Origin: Sanguinoderma infundibulare
Taxonomy: Eukaryota > Basidiomycota > Agaricomycetes > Polyporales > Polyporaceae
Length of the DNA stretch: 64,000 nt
NCBI GenBank assembly: GCA_032821775.1
Contig: JAVLRN010000012.1
Coordinates: forward strand, 2,480,001 to 2,544,000
Direction: 5' to 3'
Part shown: piece after piece, positions 41,901 through 54,400 of the stretch
Layout of the letters: the number at the start of each line of letters is the position of its first letter
Position numbering within the stretch: the first letter of the stretch is position 1
Position numbers and translations under genes: made by a program
Notes under the pieces: generated by a model
Seen by the model: only the letters and a program-made list of their open reading frames with translations
Told to the model about the DNA's origin: nothing
The model's database searches: none

Positions 41901-44185
41901 GCAGGTACGCTTCGGAATCGGAACTGGATCCTTGCCGTCGGACCTGTCTGAATCGATGACGTTGTTGGTATAATGTATCGTGTGGTGTGGCAGACATCGA
42001 TGACTCTGGTTCGGGCACCTGGATTCAGAGGGTGAGAGACAGATCGCGAGAAAATATCACCTTCCGTGAGTTTAGTATTACCGTCTGGGTCCCCAGCTGC
42101 TGCGCTGCGCAGGCTGAGAAACAGAAAAGGCAAACGGGCGGGGGTTGGCGGGGGGGCCTGCGGGGACGTGGAGATCCCGAATTCTAGAATAGGACCCACA
42201 AAGCTCGCTTGCGACGCAGCTCGCGATGCGTGATAGGCGATGCTCACGCGTGGGGGGACGATTGCCGAACGTCCGCGCGCACGAGGGTACGGTGAAGAGT
42301 CAAGAAAGTCAGGGTCGCATGGGATTGCTTACTTAGCGTGGGGTCGGAAGAGATGCGGTATTACGCGGACACGGCCAAGCGTGGGTTCGAAGGCTCGGTT
42401 TCTTACGTGCATCGGGAGAGGGGTTACGTCGAGTTGGGTTCGTAGGAGGGTAGAGGGATTGAGAGAAGAGCGTAGAAGACGGCGTGTGAGGTGGGAGAGG
42501 GTGACTGTAAAGGAGTACGAAGCCTCGGACGGAGGGCGGGACGAAATAGAAGTCCGGAACGCAACGAACGTTCTTCGCGACCAAGGGCTGATCGGCGAAT
42601 TGGATTTTCTGAGGATTGGATATACGGATGCAACTGATGCTTTGAATCGTACTTGGCCGTCGCTGGGAAGGTCCTTACGACGAGCGCTCGAGAGTCGAAC
42701 GACATCTGTTGCGACTGACCGCACAGTGACCCCAACGTCGATCATGGAGCAGACGCCTCGATGGGAGTCATATGTCCAGGCTGGCCTGGGTTGGGGAGGA
42801 GAAAGATGTCATGTTTTGGGCCTCCGGGAGCTCACCTGAGGAGAATTAGTCCGGCACGATGTCGTGATTGAGACCATTGGATCGCGTTGGTCACGGTTAA
42901 ACGGACGCAATGTATTGCGCTCCGCCCAGCTGGCCGAGAGCCTTTGGGCGGGAGCAAGGATGCCGGATTTGGGCGAATCGTGGCTGGACTGCGACCAAGG
43001 TCCAAGGGAGGATGTGGCCATCGTCCCCGGATCAGGTATGGTTTCTATCCATGTCGCGAGCGGGGAGACGTGGGAACGGCTGATTGCGGAACGTTTATGG
43101 TGCAACGTGTTTCGGGATATGGAGAAGACATCAGGAGGTAGCAACAAGGGAGCATTCACATGTGCGATAAAAGCGCAGGACGGATAGGAGGGGTGGAGAA
43201 AGAGTCGTTTGGGAACCATCGCAGCAGACATGGGAGAGGAAAGCTGTGCTGGCGACGATGATTGGCCGAGTTGAGTTGAGATTGAGTGCAGGCGTTCGAG
43301 ACGTTCGACCTGGACGAGAAGGCCGTGGGCATGAGCAAAGTCGCACAGGCCTGCGAGGGCCAGTCGCAAGCGGTGAAATCGAAGTGGGCTCAGGGGCGAC
43401 AGATCCAGGGCGCGACGCTGGACAGATGGGGGGAAGATTTGGACGGCAGATTGCCCAATGGGCTCGAGGGGTGCAGTAGAGCGCGTTCGCCCGACTTCCG
43501 ACCTGCCGGGGGCGCGTTTGTTTGAAGGACTGGGAATCGACAAGACAACAGACAAGGCTGGGGGATGTTGTGCTGGCTGCCGGCGTTGCGCACAAGGCGG
43601 GGCTGATGGCGGCGGGGTCGGTCATGGGTGCGGGGTGGGTGTGAATGGGGCGCATTGGGGGCATGAAACGAGGCGGGGCATGTGACCGAGGGGCGGTCGC
43701 GAGGACGGGGCGAGCCGGGCGCAAGGCCGGATAAACGGCATCAGGCGTAGTATCGCCCAAGCGGGCAACAGCCTGGGGCAGCGCGGAGTCCGGCCCGTCG
43801 CGTCCTGGTGGCCGGCGAGCGTCTGCAGCATCGCGCGCAGGCGAATCTCCGTCCGAGCCGCCCTCTCACAATCCTCCTCAATCGCCCTCTCGCCGTCCGT
43901 CCCTCTCTCTCCCCTTCCCTCATCATCCCCGCCCCCGCCCCCGGACATCATCCCCCGGCGCACGACGCACCTCGCGCTGCCCCTCCACGCTCACTCATCG
44001 CCCCCGTGCCCCTCGCACCACACCCGGGCCCTCCCATTCTAGCCGTCTACCCCAGGCCCATTCCCCGGCACTTCATCTCGCGGTCCTCGCTCTGTAATAA
44101 CTAGGCCGTGTCTCTTTCTCGCCCGCTCGCCCGCTCGTTTGATATCTGTACCACTACTGCTTTCACCCTGGACCTCCTCGATACC
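38999..44185. other. Gene-poor interval, about 5.2 kb
   Basis: Both strands have many overlapping open frames of 60-250 codons, but none shows a family motif, hydrophobic pattern or coherent splice model. Frames at 42240-42839 (+) and 43131-43760 (-) are the longest, and I reject both. The right end (about 43.7-44.18 kb) is C/T-rich on the plus strand and is the promoter and leader of the next gene. A non-coding RNA cannot be excluded. Confidence 0.45.
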
Positions 44186-47083
44186 ATGATCTCCAATTTC
44201 CCGTCCCCGATCTTGTCCGTCGCGGCGGATGTAGTTAAGGACCTCGAAGGCGAAGACGCCTTGTGTAGTCTTTGGGCTCGTAAGCCCTTCTTTTTCCTTC
44301 TCCTTCTCCACAGAGCTCACCCCCGACACACAGTCTTCACAAAGTGCAAAGAGTCTTTGAAGGACGGCCGCCGCCTCGAGAACATCTCATGGCGCTTGTG
44401 GTATCGCGAGCTCGCCTTGGCTCAGGCCTCTCCTTCTTCATCCCCTGGCTCGCTTTCTCCTCCATTTTCAGAGAAACGCAGTCCCTCCCCCATCACCCCC
44501 GTATCCGACGATGGGCTCTCCAGTCAACAGGGTAAGTCAGGCCCCTTCCTTTGACACCCCAATTCCCTCCGCCGAATTAGCGGCTAAAGCGACGTGCTCA
44601 TCGACTTATCTCAACCAGCTCAACTGCCCCACCCATCCCTCACGTCCCCGTCCGATATCCCGACAGCATATTCCTGGCATGCACAGAGCTCTGCGACCAC
44701 CGTCCTCACTGCCGGTCGCCGTTTAAGCACGGCAAGTGCGCCTATGGAGCGACGCAAATCCCAGAGCTCCGTCGGCGTAGGCAAAATGATACTCGACATC
44801 CTTCCCGCAAAGCTCGACGTCAACACCGAGAAGGAGAAGGCTGCCCGGTCTCCAACAAAGACCACATCCACCACCGTGCCCCATATCGCCCAGCCCCGTC
44901 CGCTCATGGCCGCACTCCCAACAGTCCAACTCCCCGCAACCCCCCCACAGCCAGACAGGGCATCATTTCCCCGCGTTGTGGTCGTCAATCCCACACCGCA
45001 TCCAACGCCTCCAGCCACTCCCAGTGTTCCTCATCGTCCCACAGTTGCCGCTCAGTCATCATCATCACACCTATTGCCGCCCCCTCCTGCGCGCTCCCTA
45101 ATCTCGGCGACTGCACCCAAGCACTTATCCGGCAATTCCAAAGCCTCATCGTCTCCAAGACCAGCTCCCCCCCAATCTGCCCCACCGCCCCGTGAGCAGC
45201 CACCGTCACGGTCACAGCAGCTGGTGCCGTCTTCGTCGACTTCTTCCTCGCTAACCTCGAAGCAGCCTGCTCCAGCGGCTTCGCATGACGCCATTCTGAC
45301 CGGCGTCGCTGAGCCGAAGCAGAAGCCGAAGAAGTACGACGATGAGACCCTCAAGGCATCCGACCGCCGCTTCTTCCTCCAAGACGCCGGCTCCATCTCG
45401 CCCGAGCGACCGCCATCATCCACATCAGACCTCGATGCACTCGCCTCACCGCTTTCTCTAACCACCGAAGACGGCAATGGGCAACCGGAGGACGATGTCG
45501 GCGCCGAGCATCCAGAACCGGAACAGGCGCCCGATCGGAGCCCGAGCAGCGCCACCTCGAGCCATCTCAAGTCGGAGATGACGGGCCACATGAGCGCCGC
45601 GGGCGGTGGAGCAGCCAAGCGGCCCCGCATGCCGGCGCGCAAGGGCAAGGAGCGTCATGTGCCAGTGCGCCCTGCGCTGCAGCGCCTGCATTCGCGAACG
45701 ACGTCGCAGAAGAAGGGGCAGGAGAGGCAGCCGCCCCATACGGCGGACGCCAAGAAGACCACATTCAACATCGGATCAGTGTCCTCGAACGGTTCGCGGT
45801 CTGGAGGTGGTGGGGGCAAGCCGAGTAAGGCGGCAGAGAAGGAGAAGACGAAGGAGAAGCCGAAAGCCGAAAGGAAACGCGAGACGAGCTCGAGCAGGAC
45901 GCGTGCCGCGAGTCCGACTCCGCACATCCCGCCGAAGAAGTCTGCGTCAACGCCACACATCCCGGCGACTGTGGCGACGGCAAAGACGGACACCCAGGTG
46001 AACGGTGCGGGTCCTTCGCAGCAACGGCGTGGCATCGTCATCTCCACGTCGTCCGAGTACGAAACGACGGACACGGACGATGACTCGGAGTGGGCGTCGG
46101 AGGACAGCGGCGAGGATAGGGAAAAGGACAAGGCGCGCAAGGCCAAGGCAGCGGAGGAGGCGCGACTGCACAAGGCGGCAGAGGAAGCTCAGAGGCAACG
46201 CGACATGTTCGCGAAGGTGCCCAAGCGTTCGTACTCGAACCTCAGTCGCGTCCAGTCTGGCCTACTATCGCAGCTCCTGAATCCCGATCCGAACATTTTC
46301 CCAGCCAACCATCCGTATCGCGCGAGTCGTTCCACGCAGGATATGGCGCAGTTGGGTCGACCCGCGCCGGCGTCGGCGTTGCAGATGCAGATGCAGATGC
46401 GGAAGAGCACAGCGGCGGTTCCGCTCGCGGCTCAAGTGCAGGCCATCGCTCAGGCTCCCACACCACCGCCAACGGACAACGGGCGACAAGGTGGCTACCG
46501 GCCCAAAGGCCGGCCGGAGGAGGCGGAGATGGAGGACTCGAGCGACGATGAAGAGAACCCCGATGACACGATTCAGGTCTCGCTCAGCCTTGCCCAGCAG
46601 AAGCTCGCGGCGCTCGCGGACCCAAACCGCCGACGTCATTCGGACCGCGGTCTGCCGACCCACCAGCAACAGCAGCAGCTTCAGCAGATGAAGCAGACTC
46701 ACGGCGCAAGGCCGCAGCTGCAGAGTGTGGCGACCGCGCCGATCCCGTTAACGCACCCGTACAACCTTCCCGCGCCGGCACCGCCGATGACGCCGAGGAC
46801 AACGAGGCGACAGATGCTCCAGACGGAGTTGTCGGAGAGCCTGAGGAGGAACTTGCTCTGGGAGAGACAGGTTAGCCGGATCAATATTACCGGTCGGCGT
46901 GGAGGCGTATTGGGTGGTGGGTTGAGACCGTTGACGTCGATGAATGGCGAAGCGGGTGCGCAGCAGCAGCAGGCCCAAGGGTCGGGTCAGCAGCAACAGC
47001 GGGACGACACGGAGGAGAAGCGGCTGCGGGCGATGGCGCGGAATCGGAGCTGGGCGGACGAGTATCACTACGCGGGATGGTGA
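44186..47083 (+). CDS. AreA-GATA-like domain / DUF3295 regulatory protein
   Basis: Model: join(44186..44279, 44334..44531, 44619..47083), 918 aa. The first junction rebuilds SLWALFTKCKESLKDGRRLE followed by NISWRLWYREL, the short AreA-GATA-like motif (DUF1752) seen at the N-terminus of AreA and of Mks1-like proteins. No GATA zinc finger follows, so this is not AreA itself. The long middle is low-complexity and Ser/Pro/Lys/Glu-rich, with an acidic patch (ETTDTDDDSEWASEDSGED) and a charged helix (KAKAAEEARLHKAAEEAQRQ). Near the end come SLSLAQQKLAALADPNRRRH, then RRQMLQTELSESLRRNLLWE, then RAMARNRSWADEYHYAGW, matching the DUF3295-type tail. In yeast Mks1 acts in nitrogen and retrograde signalling under TOR; a similar nutrient role is an inference. 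Gln runs occur near 46665-46690 and 46960-47000. Confidence 0.85.
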
Positions 47084-47589
47084 ACGCGTTCGCGGTGGGT
47101 GTGCCGTGCGGCGGGTCGTTTGCGCCGCGCGCACGGATTCGTGTGTATATTGTTTTGGGTGTGTCTCGTGTACTATCATCATGCTTTGCTTTCTCGCCTG
47201 TCTGGCCCGCGACGTGTATAGCGCGGCGTCGCTGTCGTCTGCGGGAAGACATGCTTATGGCTCTGTGCTCTTCTCGTCCCTTACTGTCTATTCTTCATGC
47301 TCATTCTCTCACCCTGGTTCTCGGTCAACATTCATATCTGTCGCTCATGCCGCATAACCACGTCCATCATCCCCTGTTCGCATCATTGCTCGCGTCCATA
47401 TCCCTTATCCCATGCTCGCTCGGCACGCATCCGGTCTTCCATCATTGCACGCATTCTGGGGTCCATGCAGGGTTGTACTCTTAACGCTATATTCCGCTCT
47501 CTCTGTCGTATCATACGCCTTCACGTCCGTTATTTCCCTCCCCCTAACGCTAGGTGCCCAGGTCTTTCTTGTCGTCTTCAAAGCCCGCT

Positions 47590-48180
47590 TGCACGTTGCA
47601 CGGTCGACGTCATCCGTCATCGCATTCACACACTCGTCGCATGGTCTGGTCTCTTCATCGTCCATCTCATCGGTCCATCCATCGCCATCGTCGCACTCGC
47701 CGTTAATGATCGTTATCGCCGCCCGCCTCTCGTGCGCGTCGACATCTCGCTGGTCGCCGGTCAGCCGCCTTGAGCCCTCGTCTCGTCTCGGCTCGGCTCC
47801 CGCATTCCCCCTTCCTTCCTCGCGTCCGTCGGCAGTTGGCGCAATCGGCCAGGGACAGGCAATGGGTTCATTCCGATACGATCGACCATTCGAATTCACG
47901 TTCACGCTGGCGCGGCGACCCCATCGACGTCGAACTCGCGTTTTCGGTTCATAGCTTACCGTTTTAATTTTGTGTCGCGCTCTCCTGCATTCACCCAGCT
48001 GGCCATCCCGATCCCCGTCCCCGTCCCCATCCCCATGCTATCCGTATCCTTTTGCATTTATTGCCGGACTCGCGTTCTCTCGCTGCTGCGAATACATCCG
48101 TCGCGTGCGCGTGTGTATATATTCTGTACTGGTATTGGTGTCGTGCGTATAGTACTTGGAGCTGGTTAATGGGACATCGT
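47590..48180. repeat. Direct repeat copy upstream of HNH_2 copy 2
   Basis: This block aligns with about 49890-50420, on the other side of HNH_2 copy 2 and in the same orientation. Matching landmarks are the gtccatctcatcg(g/t)tccatccatcg tract, ctcccgcattccc/ctcccgcactccc, gcgtccgtcggc/gcccgtccgtcagc, catccccatcccc/catccccatcccc, and the gtgtatatattctgtact / gtgtatacattctgtgct block. Copy 2 thus lies inside a tandem duplication of about 2.3 kb whose left coding part is missing. Confidence 0.65.
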
Positions 48181-48353
48181 TCGGTTATCGCACGCGGGCC
48201 CTCCAGAACTCGGTACATCACACTGGTGCCGACCATCATGATGCTTATGCTCGCAGACGAAGAGTACATGTTCCTTGTATTCGTCGCAGAGCTGGTACTC
48301 ACAAAAGATGACGTCGTTCCAGACGTACTGCGCCAGGAAATCGAGTCAGACGG

Positions 48354-49899
48354 ATGGGTCCGATGGGAAGGGCGAGATCTAGAATTCCTCGCAGATGGCG
48401 GAAGCAAGCGGCGCTCCGGCCCGACGGACCGGGTCGGCGTTGGCAAAAGTTCATTGTTGAGGCCTGGCGGCAACTTCAGCTTGAACCACATATGCATCCC
48501 GCTCCTGCCGCTAATGACTGCGTTGCCTCCCATAGATCAAGCGGCAGGAATCCTGCCACAGGACAATCCCCGACTTTCCTGAGCTTGTATGCCGTTGTCG
48601 TGCTCCCGGCGGAGAAGGCGGCGGTAGAAGCGGGGAACAACGTCCACACCATCTACTCCCGCGTCGTCGGTTACTTCTTCCTTTACCCCCTATCTGAGCA
48701 GGGTCGTGTGGTTGTCAAAGACGAGGTCGCATCCTGCAACAACAAGCACGGCTCCTTTCAGTCCGTCTACGACTTGGGTCAGAAGTATTTCCGGCATTTG
48801 ATTGTGATCTGTGAGTTCCGATCCCGACGCCCCTTGTTTTGTTTCCATCATATGTTGACCTGGAGGGCGTGCGTACGATTTGTTCAGTCAAGAAAGCAAG
48901 AGGTAGAATGCCTGTTCCTTCGGAACATCCGTCGCGATCCTCGTTTGATGTGCTGGAGGAGAGCAAGTTGGCGGATCTGCGAGCCACCCCGCGAGATCAT
49001 CCGACTGCCAAGCGCAACGTTCGTTGGCATCTATCACAGTATGTTTTCACCGTTCTGACCGCGTAGAGCAGGCGCTCGTTCGGGACAATTATCGATGCAT
49101 GGTCACGGGGCGCGTGGACACGCGTTCTACTCTTGCAGGGCTCACCGAACTGGGAGGCGGAGAACGTGCGGGGACAACACGGTGTTGCCACATCTTCCCC
49201 GACTCGCTCGGCAATATCAACACTGACGAGACAGGGCTAAAGGTGTGTGTCGCAATTCTCGTTTCTGCACTATGTGTGCTGCATGAGGCACTCTTGGCGG
49301 GAGGGACGTCTACCTGCGCACATTTGCTGACACGTCCTCCGGAACATGAGGCGGCAATGTGGACTATACTGGAACGATTCGGATATTCGCAAGTGTGTAA
49401 AGAGCTCAACGCAGCAACCCAGGAGACGAATCTCCATCGCCTGGAAAATATCATGACACTCGAGACAAATGTTCATGAGCTCTTCGACCAGCTGTGGCTT
49501 TGGCTTGAAGCAGTGCCTGACGAGGTGAGGTTTCCTTAACACACTTGGTGCTCCAGCTTATCCTGTCCTCAACAGCCACATTGTTATAATGTCGTTCTCG
49601 CACCTCGCTTGTCGCGGAAGAGCATGCTCGTCCGCGTTCCGGAGAGGATACGGTTCACCGCGCATGGCGACCTGCCCCTGCCCAGCCCGACGTACCTTGG
49701 TATCCACGCCGCCTGCTGTCGAGTCGCCCATATGTCCGGTGCTGCGAAGCACCTCGATGCGGTTTTACGTCGCATGGAAGAGCTGAAAGTCTTGGCCGGT
49801 CTGGTGACGTCATTGCGTACGCTCTTCATCGTCTTCTGGTCGACCCCGTTTAGCGTGTTGCGGACCTCATGTGGCTCGCCCGGTGGTGTCCTTCGTTGA
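48354..49899 (+). pseudogene. HNH_2-type copy 2, altered at both ends
   Basis: Core model: join(48354..48810, 48888..49018, 49072..49242, 49351..49524, 49576..49899), with exon 2-4 lengths (131, 171, 174) equal to copy 1. The catalytic blocks are intact: VRDNYRCMVTG, CHIFPDSLG, LENIMTL and VHELFDQLWLWLE. Two lesions change the ends. Near 48570 the run CC of copy 1 is CCCC, a 2-nt insertion that puts the conserved start (ATG ACT GCG near 48513, ILPQDNP) out of frame with the rest. In the last exon about 11 nt are missing after LKVLA, so the conserved tail is replaced by an unrelated one ending SPGGVLR. A 418-aa frame from ATG 48354 is still open, so a protein with new ends is possible. I call it a pseudogene with reservation. 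Confidence 0.65.
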
Positions 49900-50420
49900 T
49901 AGGCTCCACGCTTGCTTCCCGCCACACACATCGCAGGGTGCTCCGTCGTCCATCTCATCGTTCCATCCATCGTTCCATCCGTCTCCGTCTCCGTCGACTC
50001 GCACTCGCATTCGCACTCGCAGCCGGTCCTGGCTACTCGCCAGGACCCTCTTCTCGTCGCTTGACTCCCGCACTCCCCTCCTTGCTCACGCCCGTCCGTC
50101 AGCCGCTCACTGTCGCCACACACAACCGACGTTCGCAATTGGGTGCATTTGACGGTCGACCAGAGTTCACTCTGGGGGCGACTGTGGCATTGGCTCGTAC
50201 AGGAGATGTGTGTTCAGGTTGTTGTTCGACTGTCGTTCCTGCATATGTGCACCTATCTTGACCATATCCCCATCCCCGTGCAGCGACACAACTCACTCGC
50301 TATCCGTTCTCGCATGACATCTTGATGACGACCGTGTGTATACATTCTGTGCTGACACTGGTATGGTACGTATAGGACTTGGACGTGGTTGATAGGAGTT
50401 GATAGGTCGCCGATATCGTC
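49890..50420. repeat. Direct repeat copy downstream of HNH_2 copy 2
   Basis: Right-hand partner of 47590-48180, described there. It begins as the 3' flank of HNH_2 copy 2 and ends with a block also found 5' of copy 1 (about 30185-30245, minus strand). Confidence 0.65.
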
Positions 50421-51409
50421 GATCTTGCTTGGTACAGTAGAATATCTCATGATACATGGCGTCCGTACCCGGATTTTCCTATGCATTATGGGCTGTTACG
50501 CATTATAGGACGACGATCTGGTATGTGGCACACGAGACTTTGTCCTCTGAGGTTCGATTGCGAGGGGTTTGTTCTACAAATTGACCCCAATCGCCTGCCT
50601 GTGGACTCGGGGTTGTTTGAAGGCCGACTTGCCATCCGAGCTTCTGAGTCTCCTTAGACTCATGCTGGCAGGTAAGAACATCAGGAGGAACCTGTATCTT
50701 ACAACCGCCGAGGGTTCGAGCATACGTGCCGTTATGCGTGTACATGGAGATCGAGAGTGAAAGAAGCCGACCGCCTGACCTCGGGTGTAGTCTTCTTACT
50801 GCGGCGGGCTCTGTCGAGTCATGGAGAGTCAATTGCGATACGATCGCGCAGGTCGGCAACGAGCTGTCTGATGCTACAACATCGGCAGGAAGCGTACGTA
50901 CTTTGACGTGCCGATGAACCAAGCCACTGCCAGGGGCTGATGCACGGTGGATCGACGCAGCGCACCAGTTTGAGTCAGACGGTCTGCGACTGTCTGCGAT
51001 CAGTTATTGGCAGTGGTCGGAACAAGACCTGCTTTGTTCACAAACCCCTGCGGGCACTTGGGTTCGTTCTTGACTACGCACACAACCGGAATAATCGAGT
51101 TACACAGCCCCTGCGAGATGGCGCCCGGCGGGCTGGGTCGAGACTGATGGATTTCGTTTGAGGGTCGCTCTTGGTGCCTTGTGGAGGCGTATCGGCAGCG
51201 GAGGAGACAACGGGATTTGTCGCCGTGCGTTGAGGCGCCGATGGGAGCGGGCAGGCGATGCAATGAATTGTGGGTTGGGAAGCCGGCAGAAAGAACGCGT
51301 CAGTGTCGCCCGGTCTTATACTCTCCATCCACCCCTCCCGGCTTCTTCGCCTCCTTTCCGCTCCCACCCATATCCATCCTCTCCCGCTCACCCTCCCCGC
51401 CCGCCACGC
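50421..51409. other. Intergenic region
   Basis: Promoter side of the Zn2Cys6 gene. The last 100 bases are C/T-rich and contain no ATG in frame with the gene. Nothing else was recognised. Confidence 0.45.
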
Positions 51410-54400
51410 ATGTCGTCGCCAGAGGAGGACTACAACGACGGCGATGTCGCCTCGAACGCCAAGAAACGCAGGATCCAGCGCGCGTGCGATATGTGCAGGC
51501 GCAAGAAAAGTGCGTCGGCCCACTCTTCGCTCTCCCTCAATCCAGCATGCTCATTTCCCTTTGCACCTACCTACGCCCGCAGTCCGATGTGAGTACCGTC
51601 TCTCGTCGATCACCATCCCAAATCCTGACATGCAGCCCGATCGCACCCCGAAATCCATGTGCTCTCGTCCCCCATCCTCCCGTCAGGCGACGGCGCTCAG
51701 ATGCCCAACAACCGCTGTTCCAACTGCGTCTCCTATCGCCTCGAATGTACCTATGTCGAAGCTGCCAAAGTACGTGCTCCACGCTTGTCCTGCGCCATTG
51801 CACGTTTCTTACGTCCCCGTAGAAGCGAGGTCCCCCCAAAGGGTGCGTCAATCTTCCTTTCGTGTCCCAAAAACCGAGTAATCCCCGACCCCCCGTATCG
51901 CATCCGTTCAGTTACGTCGAGTCCCTTGAGACTCGATTAGAGAAGATGGAGAAACTTCTCAACAAGGTCTGTCTGCCTCCCTCCTCCCTCCCGCCCGACC
52001 ACTGCAACAGATGTCCTTCGCCTCTCTTTCCATCATTCTTAGCTTTGCCCCAACGCCGACTTTACCAAAGAGCTCGGAGGCTCCTTCGACCGCGACGCAT
52101 GGTTAGCCGACCGCAACGGCGAGCCTTCCAACCCCTCCGCGACAAGCGCCGCGTACTCCATCCCTGCCGCCCCTGCTCAGCCGTCCGTCATCGCTTCTGC
52201 ACCTACCCTGCCCAACCCAGGCTCACAAGTCGAGTCCGATGACCTCGACCCGAGCGACGACGAGATCGTCGCACAGCGCAACATCGTCCAGAGCCTCCGC
52301 AAGATGTCCATGAACCCGAGCAGCATGCGCTACCACGGCAAGTCCTCCAGTTTGCTCTTCATCCAGACCGCCATGGACCTCAAGCAAGAATACGCCGGCC
52401 TCGAGCTCCCCAAGACCATCGATGCCGACTCGCATTGCACCCTGCTTAGGAAGCGGCAGCAGTACTGGAGCTTGCACCCAGTACGCTCCCCGGATTACGC
52501 TCACATACATGCCGGTGCGGGTCTTGACTGATTTCTCGCCCCCCGCGGCGTCTCTTGCCGATTAGTGGTTGACGTCCAACGTCCAAGACGAACACCAGCC
52601 CCACAAGGACTTCCCGCCCCCGGACCTCCTCGCCATGCTCATCGACCTCTACTTCGTCAACCTCAACGACTACATGCCCCTCCTCCACCGCCCGACCTTC
52701 GAACAGGGCGTCAAGGATGGGCTCCACCTCCACGACGAGGGGTTTGGGTCCACCGTCCTCCTCGTCTGCGCCAACGGCTCCCGCTTCACCGACGAACCCC
52801 GCGTCCTGCTCGACGACAACCCCATCCCCCAGAGCGCGGGCTGGAAGTGGTTTCAGCAGGTTCAGATGGTCCGCAAGTCCCTCCTCGCGCCCCCGAGGCT
52901 GTACGACCTCCAGATTTACGCGGTGCGTGCTCTTCCGCTGCTGCCCAGGCCCGCGTTTCAGTCATCGCTAATGCCTTTTGAACTTATCTTTGGCCTTCAC
53001 TGATCGCCGTTCGGCATATATCCGTCCCATTCTCACCCCATCCGGCTTCTCCAACCATCTCGTATTCTGAATCACGCTCCATCGTGGTCGATGCAGCTTA
53101 CGGCAGCGTTCCTCCATGGGACGTCCGCCCCGCAAGCGTGCTGGACGATCATCGGCGTCGGCATTCGCATGGCCCAGGACGTCGGCGCACACCGCAAGAA
53201 GGTGTACAGCTCCTCGCCCACGATCGAGGAGGAGCTCTGGCGACGCGCGTTCTGGTGCGTCAACTCAATCGCGTGTGTGTGCATGGAAGCGCGTGTGGCA
53301 TGTGTTAACCATCTCTTCTCTTCTCTCGCTATTTGTATTTGACGCGGCGGCGCTGCGGGAATCGCCCGTCTTCAGGGTCTTGGTCTTCATGGACCGGAGC
53401 ACAAGCTTCGCCCTCGGGCGGCCGTGCGCGATCCAGGACGAAGAGTGAGTGCTTTGTCTGCTGGGCGAATATAGGCTTTGACAGGAACGAAGAGAGCTGA
53501 TGGCGATGGCTCGTGTTCGCATCTTGTGCGTTTCATCGCCTATGATATAGCTTCGACATCGACCTGCCGACAGAGTGCGACGACGAGTACTGGACGAACA
53601 CCGACCCGGAGCTTGCGTTCAAGCAGCCGCCGGGGAAGCCGTCCAAGCTCGCGTTCTTCAACTGCTTTGTGCGGTTGCTCCAGATCCTCGCGTTCGCGAT
53701 GCGCACCATCGTACGTCCTCTCTATTCTGACTACTGTCCTCCAACCTCTTTTCGTCCTTTTCTCTCTCAACCCCCTTCCCTCAAGCGAGCTTGAGCATAC
53801 GAACGGGACTGACTGAACTGGAATTCTTCCGTTACGGCGGACAGTATTCGATAAATAAGTCGAAAGCGCTGCTCGGCTTCGTCGGCCAGCAGTGGGAGCA
53901 GCACATCGTCGCCGAGCTCGACTCCGCACTCAACAAGTGGATCGACTCCGTGCCTGACCACCGTGAGTCCTCGGCTTCCCATCTCTTTCTTACCCGGATC
54001 ACGACGGTGGCCGCTGACCGCGAATTGCCGTCCGCCATGCATCATGCCCGCCTGTCAATGGGACATTTTGTCGTTCATCGCATGCCAGTGCGTTGGGACC
54101 CGACGCGCGAGAACCTGGTGTTTCTGAACCAGTCCGCGAACCTGTACGGGAACTACTACCAGTTGCAGATCGCGGTCCATCGGCCGTTCATACCGTCACC
54201 GCGGAAGCCGTCGCCGCTCTCATTCCCGTCGCTCGCGATCTGCACGAACGCGGCGCGGAGCTGCATCCACGTGCTGGACGTGCAGTTCAAGCGCGCGGGG
54301 ATGCCGATGTATTCGAACCAGGTGCGTGTCCTAGATCCCCTCTGTTCGGCGCTTGAACGCTGAATAGGTTGGCCGCGTAGATGGCGCTGTTCACCGCCGG

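Noticed and set aside
42240..42839. 199-codon plus-strand frame
   Set aside because: No domain, odd composition, no splice or promoter support; one of several overlapping frames in this interval.
43131..43760. 209-codon minus-strand frame
   Set aside because: Pro/Ser/Arg-rich, typical of GC-rich non-coding DNA; overlaps other frames of equal length.
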